Assembly (NCBI GenBank): GCA_020746105.1
Contig: CM036618.1
Span: forward strand, 98,140,122 to 98,204,121
Direction of reading: 5' to 3'
Length of the DNA stretch: 64,000 nucleotides
Source: Trogon surrucura
Lineage: Eukaryota > Chordata > Aves > Trogoniformes > Trogonidae
Shown: positions 53,801 through 64,000 of the stretch, piece by piece
Layout: the number at the start of each line of letters is the position of its first letter
Numbering within the stretch: the first letter of the stretch is position 1
Program-made: the position numbers and the translations under genes
Notes under the pieces: model-generated
Told to the model about the DNA's origin: nothing
Seen by the model: only the letters and a program-made list of their open reading frames with translations
Database searches by the model: none

Positions 53801-54149
53801 GTCCTGCTTCACACAATGGAGGCGTATTTTCCCCGCAAACCAGGTGCCCCGCTAAGAGCGGAGACGATGTGAGAACGCTTCGAGCAGCAGCGGTTTTTAC
53901 AGGTCGAGATAAACCCGACCCCCTCTGCACCCCGGCGTTTGTAAAACCACTTCAGGATACAGTTAACATCTCTCTAAATGCCCGAATTAAACAAAAAAGC
54001 CGCATTGTGTATTTCAGCATTGAAAAAGCAGAGGTTTTGCAACGCGATGCACTGTATAATGTAGATGTATTTGTGTTATTTCTAGCATTTTTTTGCTTGC
54101 GCATAATCCCTTATGCCTTTTATTATAATCCTACACATTACAGTTAATC

Positions 54150-54480
54150 TGTAATGATACTGCTTCAGAGGGACCTGTTGCACACAGTGATGGTAATTTG
54201 TAACCTTGGTAACAGTTTTAAATAAAGATTATAACAATGATGTCAACTGTTTTTATTCACCACACCGTAAATGGGGTCTCAATATTATTATGCCTGTAGA
54301 GGACAGTTTAAGAAACAGTTCTGAGGTTCCACTTACTATAACGCGAGCTATCACTTTTTAGCTTGTTCTTAGTAAACGTGATCGTGGTTCTAAATAGTAT
54401 AAAGATTTCCAAACTGCTGAGGACTCTGTAAACTTTAATTTTCTGAATGAGGGGGATATTGTTATGAATTAGGGTTATCA
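54150..54480. promoter_or_regulatory. Candidate enhancer with RFX X-box
   Basis: It contains GTAACCTTGGTAAC (54200-54213), which fits the X-box consensus GTNRCC-N2-RGYAAC at every defined position. Nearby are AAAGATTATAACAATGATG (SOX/homeodomain cores) and CAATATTATTATGCC. Function inferred. Confidence 0.4.
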
Positions 54481-54629
54481 GGATCCAAGTACCCTTACCA
54501 AGAACATTTTAGTCTTCCAGAGAAATACCTCAGAATGAGTACTATTTAGAAACCCTAATGAATAATGCTCACTGACTCCACCATTAGCCTTCTGAGCAAG
54601 CTCTCCCCTCTATAAAAGCTTGCAGAAAA

Positions 54630-55260
54630 TGCTCACAAGCTGAAAGCAAAATTAAATGTAATTGCTTTTTTTTTTTACCTATTGCTTTTACATAATTAAA
54701 ATATTTTTAGTTACATTTATTAAAGAGCATCCACTTTGATTATCACCTGCCATATATATTAATCCATTTTTGTGTATTAACTACACCACCATTAGGTCTT
54801 AAAATGTGTATATATACACATACACATGTTACACATATTGTCTTTGCCAAGATATGTTTCAGTTCTCATTAACAAAAATATTCTTGTGAAAGACTCTATG
54901 AAGCATGTTTTTCATGCACACTTATTAATAATCACAGTTGTCAAGAATTAGATATACACAGATTGCAAATGGAAAAAAAATATTGGATGTAAAATGAAAT
55001 ATACAGTAGAATTGAAGCAGAATTATTTTTTCTCCTTAAAACAAAAATTTATGGACTGAAAAACTGAGCTATTAAGCTTATTTAAAAGATGGCTTTGTTG
55101 GTTTAATTATACTGTAGTTATTTTATAAATATGTTTCAAAGGAAGCTTGCCATATTGAATGTCAATGAAGCCTGTAAAGAAAAGACTTACAAAAGCTAAT
55201 GCATACCAAATACCAAATTTTAATCATTAGCATTCCTATTTATTACAAACTAAAGGAACC
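54630..55260. promoter_or_regulatory. Candidate AT-rich regulatory block
   Basis: AT-rich sequence with a CACTTTGATTATCACCTG segment (TCF/LEF-like CTTTGAT beside GATTA) and ATTAATCC (bicoid/OTX-like). No repeat family recognised. Weakly supported. Confidence 0.25.
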
Positions 55261-58200
55261 TATTAACAGACAAGAATTTCTCTTTAGCTAGCATTACAAT
55301 GTTTAACCATTAAAATAAAGAAGGACAAAAAAATGACCCTCGCCCCACTTTAGAACTATATATTCTTTTCTACTTACATAAACAAATATACCAAAACCCT
55401 CTGATAACAGAAACTATGATTCTTCATTATTACTGACTGTACCAAACCAAAATCTGTACTGTTGTATCCAGGCAAAATTTCTACTTTTTTCCAAAGGAAA
55501 AGATGCGTCCGATTACGAGCTTTGGATGTTTTGCACATACCTTAACAGCTGCGTTTGAGGGGCTTTTGGCGGCGGGGAAGTGGAGGCTGGCTTAGGGTTG
55601 GCGCAGCCCTACAGGCTCAAGCCTGGAGGCTGCTGGGCCTGAGCCAACATCGGTGGGCACTTCCCTATCGCATTCAGTAGTTGAGATGAAGTCTGGGATG
55701 TGGAGAGCAGCTTTCATGCTTAGGATGGAGGAAGGAAGGACTAAACCATTCATTAGGTTAGGAAGGCTGCTAACCAGAAGTTTCTTTTCTTTTTGTGCTT
55801 GTTGCAAAATCAGCGTATGTGTTCATGTGCTGCCTATTTGTTCAAGAATTCTAAAACCTCTTGGCCAAGCTTTTCTACTTTTCAAATACCCTTTAAAAAA
55901 AAAAGCACGTATTTTTGCGTCTTTTGAAGATGAGCACGTGCCTATGTAATACATCTCAGAGTTTCAAAAAAACCCCACATTAAGTATATTATTGTGTGAC
56001 ATACATTAAATGTCACATATAGAAGGTAAATAGGCTTTCTTGTGTATGTCGCTGAACTGTACACTTTTCTGTAAAAGGAGAAGCTTTTGGGGACACTGAT
56101 ATTCATGACAAGTGAACAAACTGATAGATCTTTTCCCCTTTGTTGCATCCGACACAGTCCTTTCCTTCTCAGCTTGTGAGCATCACTCCTTGAGAGTCTG
56201 TTGTGTCTATTCAAATTGACAGAGAAATTCAAAACAAGACCAAAGAAGCAGCAGAACTGCTACAGAGCTTCTGGATGACGGATGCTGTCAGACGCCTGTT
56301 TTGCCTCAGAGATGACTTCAGTTTTCAAAGAGTTGTGGCGAGGAGGGGGTGGGGAGCAGTTCAGGGAAGTTCAAGCCATCGGTTTAATCTTTGTTTTCTC
56401 ATTTTCATTGTTCATTTCTAAAACAAGCTTTACATTTGATTTGTTTGACTAATAAGGATTGCTTTTGCTTTTGCAAAAATAGAGTGAAGACCTGTACAAA
56501 GAAAATTCACTGCATAAACATCCTGCCCAAGAAAGGAAGGTTTGTCCTTACCCCATCTACAGGATCTGTAAGTACAAGGAATTTGTTCTCTTCAAAGGTT
56601 TAAACTCCCAGGCTTTAGGATGACATTGTAGGGATGGTTGTTTATAGCTTTCACATGAACATCTGGTGAGAAGTTTGACCAAAATGGTTCTACAGTCAGA
56701 CTATCTTAGCATGTATGAAACATGTTGAAAAAAGGAATTCCTGTATGACCCCATTTATGTGCTTCTTTTCACTAATGAAAACAAAACTGATCTGAAATTT
56801 TCATGAGTGTGGTTTCTGGGAATAACACTTTCATGAAATCAAGATGATGCAGGCTGTCTCTGATTTTACTAAGATAAATTAGAATCTAGGAGGAGGAATC
56901 TCATGGAAAATTAAATATAAGAGCAGTTAGAGTCTCTGAAAATTTAAGAACACCTACTTTTCCTTGGAGATGTTTTCTGAGTCAGAGATCTTCACTTCTG
57001 TTTATTATCAATGAAGAGTTGTGGTTCAGGAGGGTGCAAAGAAATGGCCCAGATTAAAACAAGCCTGAAGGAATCTTGATGTTGTCTCTCAGGTATTCTA
57101 TCTTTCACAAGGAGAGCTTTTTCCAGGTCAACGTGTCTAAACCAAAATGGAGCTGGTCCATAGATCTACAGATCAGATGCTGCTGACAAGATAGGAGACA
57201 TCTTGGAGGTCTTTCACTTACACTTAGATGGCATGCTAGATAGCTACCATTAGAAATTTTTCATCAGAGAAGCTTTCATTTGCAATGTTTCTGCCTATCA
57301 AACCCAAAGTGATTTAACTTTAAGCCCTGTTGCTAGAGCGGCAAGTATATTTAAAGGAGAAATGGTAATAATGTGATAGTTCTGACAATGAATTTCAGAC
57401 AAAAAAATAAAAAGAGCAGCCCTATGGAAGAAAAAGCAGTGTGATGAATCACTCCTTTGTTCAAACTGTCCCTTTGATACAAAGCAGAATACAAGTGTTT
57501 GAAAAAAAATGCTTAAATTTTTGCGTTCTTAACAATGCTTTCTCTTTTCCACTTTAAACTGTCCAGAGTCCTTTGTAGCCATGTACAGTATGCGACCGAG
57601 CAATTGGAAAAAGATTCATCTATCAAGTCTAACAACTTTCTGGTGTAACTTCAGAGAGGTTTATTGCTTATTCATGTGGAAGTGAGTACACCCAACTTGT
57701 TTTGCCTGGTTTTGCTACTTTTGCTGGTTTGCAAGGCTGTTCTGGTAGCTGCAAATGGCTTCTCAGGTGACATTTGCTGACATTCAGTGGTGTATATTTA
57801 TCAGTATTCTTCACCTCACTTCTATACATGTAATCTATTTTATTTTGTTCTTCATAGCAACCTCCTTTTCACTGTCCATGCCCTGAAAATGATAAATGGC
57901 AAAGTGGCATATTTCTCTAGCTACACTAAAATGTCACTGTGAAAAATCTTTAATGGACTAAGTGTAGCTTTTCAGGTTATAACTTGTCAAGTTACGGAGA
58001 AATTCTAGAGTTTCTCCTTAATACACAATTCTTTGGAACCACACCACTGCAGGGAGAGACTAATTATAAGTTGCACTAGTCAGAGCAGGACAAAAATAAA
58101 TGAAGTAGAAACCGTTTGATCAAGGCTCATTTTGTACTTGCTTTCTGTGCTTGTACTGTGTTACCTGTTTCCTCTCTTTGGGCTAATGCTGAATGTACTT

Positions 58201-59220
58201 CACTATTTATGTATCAATATGCATGTATGCTGAGATCTATGTTATTTTAAAGACTTTGCTTATGATTGTAGCACTGAATATATTTATACTAGTCCTATAT
58301 CTGAGGGTTCCAAGAGAAAGCCTCTATGTTGGCCAGAGTAATAATACACATTAGGAAAGTGTCTCTGATGGCACCTGTGGTTAAAATGAACACTAACCTC
58401 AAATGGATAGGTGAGACAACATAATGTTACTACCCTCTTTTAGATCAGATGTCAAAACACGGTAAGAATGACTGACCTGGACTTTAAGCCTTGGACTCAG
58501 GGCTTTAGGAGACTGTTCTGCTTTCAGGCTTCTGTTTCCTTTTTAACAGCCTTCAATCATAATTTTGGACATAATGCTCAAGCCCACAGTGAAGGTTCTG
58601 TACTTGGACCTACAACTTTATAGGCTTTTGCATAACACTGTTCCTGGAATACAAAAAAAGGAATTTTCTCCAGTTCACTCTGCAGCCCTCAGAAGTTTAC
58701 CCTGAATTAAATTTACTGGGTTTACTACCTGTTATGGTAAAAGCCAGACAAGTATCTTCTGCCACCACTACACTTGAGCATTTGAGGAGCTCTGAAGAGA
58801 ATTCAGGTCCTCTACTCCTTTCAAGATGCTTTTTTCTCCCCTAAGAGGAATGTAATTCAGATGCTGACCAGGTTCAAAATATGGCTCTGCAAGTTAAGCT
58901 TGTAATGTCCTGATGCTGCAGCAGCCTTCAGAAAGATGTTTGTCTGCTCCACAAGCACGAAGCCAGCACAACCTGTACTTTACTTTTCTTCAGAGACATC
59001 CACAAAAAGTTCTCTGGGTCTGCGGAAGAAAATCAGCATCAAGGCTTCATGTGGAAGTTGCTAGTCTGGCACCTCTTTTTTAGAATGGTGTTAAAGTTTA
59101 GGGCTGGGCCAATCACTAAACTCTAACAAACGCTCTCTGTGATCACCCAAGCTCCCAGGAGAGGATAACAGGGGAACCAGGGAGAGAAATTCTGAGACTG
59201 GAAAAAAAAAAGATTGAATC
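55261..59220. other. Gene-free AT-rich desert
   Basis: No gene, RNA or repeat family recognised. Short open frames have no domains. Confidence 0.5.
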
Positions 59221-59345
59221 AGTTTAATGAAAAAGATAATATATCAACAATATAATATATTAATATAATATATTAATATATAAATAATGATTATAGTAAT
59301 ATATACTAATTATATTGCTATATTAATATAATAAAATAATATACT
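59221..59345. repeat. AT-rich TATTAATATA-type low-complexity tract
   Basis: Around 120 bp of almost pure A/T built of degenerate ATATTAATATA units. It may act as an unwinding or matrix-attachment element, but this is not shown. Confidence 0.85.
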
Positions 59346-62300
59346 AAAACAGAACCCGCACCTTTCAGATGGCAACTAGGCCCTGAGTGGGAAAAGTTTC
59401 AGACTGGACTCAGCAGCAGACGGGAGTATCCAAGCCCAGAGTCCCGATGACAGCCCAAAAATACACAAGAGGAAGGCTTGGAGTGGCTGCATTGCTCCCA
59501 CTCCAGAAGGCAGAGGAAGACCACTTGTCCTGATGAAAAACAGTGCTCCTCTGCAGTGCAGGGAGAGATGGCAAACAGCCAATGGCAGTCCTTCTAGCAC
59601 AGGAGTCGCTAAAGACCCCAGGGCTCTTCTTTGGGGCTATACTGAGTATCATGGAAAGGCATACTGTGATTTATCCATTTGGGTCACCTGACCCATTCTC
59701 TCCTCCCCATAGGCACAACTTCCCCCCTCCCCGATTGTCATTTCCGTGTATGCCAGGAGCCCCAGAGAACTTTTAACCTGGTGCTCTCAAACCAGGACAC
59801 ACGGCATTGCACAGACTTCAGCTTTTCACATCTGTTTATTTGGTTTGACTGTTTACAGCCTTTCAAATACAACTGTCTTCTGAATGCCCAAATGCCATAG
59901 GGGATAGTTTGGCTTTGTGAAAAGACAAGGGAAAAATGGAAATAAAGCAGTTTCCCTAAAGGCTTATTTATAAGATACACTGCTGCTTGAGGCTTGTTTC
60001 CCATGGAGAACTTAATCTGACATATGTGAAGATACAACCCTTGCTCTTTACCAGCACCAAAAGGAAAGATATACTCAAAGATCTACAGCCAAAGTTGCAT
60101 GTAGAGATTTTCAACTGCTTTGGATTAAGCACGACTAGATTGGATATTGTATTATTATCCTTTTAACCATCCTTTTGATTCCAGTATGTATCCACAACAG
60201 TTCATTTGAAAAACAAAATGCTGAAATAAAATTAGCACACACTTTTCCTGCTGAAGTGGTCTACCTGATAATAAAATTCAAGTACTTTCTGAAAGCATGA
60301 ATAGATTTTTTTGTCAACATTTAAGGGTGTTACATCCCCTCTACTGTGTCCTCACTAGATTACAGGCTAAATTGTGACCAGGTCTCTGCTCTGCTCCTTA
60401 CACAAATCATAGGTGCAATCATATCTGTGTAAATCCCTTGTGGATCCAGGCTGGAGTGTTTTTGAAAATCCCACCCACATAGGACACCCGTAGGTTAAAT
60501 GAAAAATTGCATAAGCTATTAACTAAAGCTACAGCTTATAAGAAGTTACCCACAAGAAAGGTACACAGGTTAGTGCTGCTCCAGGGCATCCTTAAATCAC
60601 ACTTCAGCAAGTTACAAAGTTATCTTTGGAGAGCAATCATACCAAGTTGTCAGCCCTATAAGGATAGATTTATGTGTCTCTGACAGGTCAGTTGTCGTCT
60701 TTGCCACTTCACTGCGGCTATGATATTTCTGCAGGAGGTAACCACTACTATTCCCCTGTCTGAAAATCCACAGAACTTTCCTCCATAAACATTTCTTACC
60801 CTGGGTATTTCCCAATCACAAGGCTGCATCTCTGGATTTGTCTATGTGTTTGCTTAACTCTTATTCACAGGTCAGTGCTTGTTTGTCTCAAATTTTTCTC
60901 ATTTTCATCTCAATTTATGTAGCAGAAGGCTCACTGGCAATTTTTTTTTGCCCACAAAAGACTCCATAGTTCATTGTTTTTTTTTACCAGGCATATAATT
61001 TAAAAGAGACTTTTTTTTTCTGAGTAAGTAGTATAGGTCATCACCCTGAACTGCAAGTTACTGTCTTTGTCAAGAGGGAGCATAATCTAGCGGGTTTATT
61101 AGTAATCTGTACTGTTGATGCAATACTTTTGTTGAGGTTTCTTCCAGGGTTTGATTAATTTCTCCATATATTCTCCTGGAATATTGTTCTGTAACTTGGA
61201 AAAAATATTTGTTCTGGCTGAGTCTAAAGCGAACACTTAGAGAATGGAAATTCATGGAGTGAGCTTAAGCAACATTAGCTCCCAGAGAAGGAGGCTTTAA
61301 TTTTCTTGAAAGGTGAGCACAGTGGCAGTGCCAATGCCAGACAGCAGACTGACTGTGTCCTGATTCCAGTTATGCGAGAGGCTGAACCCTCACCCCGAGT
61401 TCACAGCCATGTGATGGAATTGGCATTTGGTAAGCAGAGGTTAGAGAGGGAATAGCGCATGATCCAGCACAAATCTTTAGCCTAATAGATACAATATTGC
61501 TGATGGTCTTAATTTTTGTACAAAATGCCTCCTGGAGACACATTTACAGACTTACCATTTCAGCAAATGATATTTCTCATCTTCTTTGGAGATGCCACAT
61601 AAGAAGTGCAAACATACTCATCTGCAAAGTGACCATGAGAACTGAGTATGACTCGGCTGCTCTCCGGGTTAGAAACACATATTGCTTTGGACTGGCGGTC
61701 AGTAAGGGAAGCTGAAGTGAGGCTAAGAAGGTGAGAAAATACATCTTCCTTTAAGCACTTCCATATTGAAATTGCTGCAGTGTTCCATAAAATTAGCCAT
61801 TTATGCTGTCGCATTGATAGAGATCTGCTTCATAACAACCTTTTTTTTTTTTTAATAAAAACAAATTTTCTAAAGTATTTTTCTCTTTGGAGTGTTCCAT
61901 GAGAATTAATCTCAGAAGTTAATAAGGAAATGTCCTAAAAGCTGCAATGGTATCACTTTTAGAAATTCCTGGTTATTTCCATCCTCTGGTTATGCACACC
62001 AAAATGTGCTAAAGCCCCATACCACTTTCCCCTAGTTCCATGTTTTAATTTCCTGTTGTCTCCACTGAACTTTGTTACTGTTCCCTTTGGTTTACTGATC
62101 TGACTATTCCCTTTGCCCACACCTGCCTATTGCCATCTCCTTACTTATGCCAGGGACAACTAGGTTTTACTGATCACCAGAAGGCCTTTCTATTTATCTT
62201 TGAAATTATTTTCCAGAATATCTGTTCTTTGTTTTCATCATTAACTCTTCTCAAACATTTGGTCATGATTTTTTCTGAAGTTGTGTGTCTCCTTTGGAGT

Positions 62301-64000
62301 GCAAGTATTTTACAAGATAAAATATGTCTCATCTTGCCGTTAACAGTTTCCAGGGTCCAGAGCAGAACAGACTGAGACTGAATAAATCCACCCGTAAAAC
62401 TTCCTAGGATTTCATTGGTGTTCCTGTTCTTTCCTGTAGCAAACCCAAGTGCTTTTAGGTTTGTTTTTATACAAACAAACAAACACAGCAACAAAAAGAT
62501 GTATAACGTTGTATGTCCCCCAAAATACTCAGATTCAAATTCTTGATTTGCGGTGTCTCTAACTACAGATAACTGTGCCAAGTCACCCACAGCCTGAGAG
62601 TTATTTTAGTGTGAGGTGCATTCCATAGCTCCTGACAGAGATGAGCTACTTCCTACAACAGCGTGTTCTTCAGTCATTACCTGGGTTTGCACCCTTACGT
62701 ATTGGGTGAGCATCTCCACCACTGTGCTGCAGGACTGTGCTGCAACCGAGCTGCGCTTTCTAACAAAAACTCATTTTGTTGAAAAATTCCCAATCAGCTC
62801 TAATTTTGAAGACCCAGCTGAGCTCCTGCTGAGAGACACATATCGTAAGAGACAGATCTTGCTGTGAAGGGCTGGCAGGTTGGAGAAATGAAGGCTGGGA
62901 AGAAAAGCACAGCAGAAAGGTGAAATGGCTTCTTCAGAAACACGCAATGGGTCAGTGGCAGCTTTAGGTCTTCCTAGTGCCAGCCACAGCCCATGCTACC
63001 TCTCACATCCCGAGTTTACAGACAGGCTGTGCTTTCCCCTGGCCATCCTTTCACTAACTAGATTATTCCTGCATGCAGATTAACGCATGGGTGCACAAGT
63101 TCAGCAGTTTTGAACCTTACTGCTTACGAGGCATCATGTACATATATGGCACCATCAAAAGCTTTGAGGTAACAGATAACAAGGATGTCAGGATAAAATG
63201 CTAAAAAGGTAGACACTGGTGCACCAGAGCAGGCAAGGGGACAAAGAAAATCAAGTACTGTTCAAGCCAAAGCGTGTCAGCTGCTCTGAGCAAGGTAAGA
63301 ATTATCACTCATGTTTCACAGTTCGGGAAATGTGGCATAAATTGATACATCTGAGCCTGTACATGTTGTTAAGCCAATGCCATGGTTAGAATATGATGCC
63401 TTATTTAGAATTAAACTTTTTCCCTCAGAAGCTCTGTATGTCCCTAAGACTCTTTGAGAAATTTTATTCCAAGAGCAATTTTTTTTTCCTTGGTGTTACA
63501 CTGATCAGTAGGAAGAGATAATGAACAACTTGAATTTTATAAGAAGTGTAACAGTGTGTTTTGTGTATTTTTTCCCAAGAGCTTTCTGAAACTAAAATTT
63601 CTCTTTGAGGACAGCTGGTCCGTGCCCCTGAGGAAAAAGATGCTTGGAGCAAGGCTGAGGTTAATGATTTTAATTTACGGTTTTTGTGGGAATATCATTT
63701 TGCTTCCACAGAAATCTCTGTCTCTCCATTGTTTAAAAAAAGCAAAGATACTTAAATAAGGCTTTACATTTTATTACCCCAAAATACATCTAATTTTGTT
63801 TGACTAGATCATGTCAGTATGTTAATAAAATAATTGTTATTCCAAACATGCTTGGTGAACTTGAATATCAAAGTGAAGTTTACGTATTTAATCAAATCTA
63901 TTCAGTAATTCTAGTGGAAGATGCAGAAGTGTTTTCCATCAATATTTCCTTGACTTTTGAAATGAATATACATTGCCCAAGTTTTCATTCTTGTGTATCC
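59346..64000. other. Gene-free AT-rich desert
   Basis: No coding exon, RNA gene or recognisable transposon. Homopolymers only (for example T run at 61843-61854). Confidence 0.5.

Noticed and set aside
53638..54147. 169-codon plus-strand open frame
   Set aside because: It runs from CpG-rich into AT-rich DNA with an abrupt composition change and has no recognisable domain.

Overview
This is a bird genome window carrying one recognisable protein-coding gene, the forebrain and eye homeobox gene SIX3, on the minus strand (ATG at 37710, stop at 34312). The rest is a regulatory gene desert. Vertebrate origin follows from the two-exon SIX3 with an intact SIX domain and homeodomain. Bird origin follows from the transposons: a CR1 LINE 3' fragment ending in ATTCTATG-type octamers (about 15438-15939), a solo LTR of avian alpharetrovirus-like layout with a 6-bp target duplication (4363-4762), and a reverse-oriented avian-type ERV LTR (about 16882-17654). 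An ancient amniote CR1 relic lies at about 10795-11345. I cannot name the species.

Layout. Bases 1 to about 21400 are AT-rich intergenic DNA holding every transposon copy I can recognise. At 21434-21468 there is a near-perfect palindrome. From about 22000 to 54000 the composition changes: GC-rich, CpG-rich blocks alternate with AT-rich blocks dense in homeodomain, SOX, POU and TCF-like motifs, and no transposon is recognisable. This is the look expected of a Polycomb- and enhancer-rich developmental regulator domain. SIX3 sits in the middle: 3' UTR about 33000-34311, coding exon 2 34312-34504, intron 34505-36946, coding exon 1 36947-37710, 5' UTR with a long CA/CG tract, and a promoter with CCAAT boxes and an RFX X-box at about 37950-38200. 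Bases 54000-64000 return to AT-rich desert.

The genome's tail-to-tail neighbour in other vertebrates, SIX2, is not in the window. A strong CTCF-like motif at 20710-20723 lies on the side where SIX2 would be expected. The most interesting non-coding signals are a SOX2-POU composite-like site (46204-46218), RFX X-boxes at the SIX3 promoter (38094-38107) and 16 kb upstream (54200-54213), and several short perfect inverted repeats inside likely enhancers. All enhancer calls rest on composition and motifs only; conservation could not be tested. I see no new kind of biological system here, and no other gene, tRNA, rRNA or CRISPR array.
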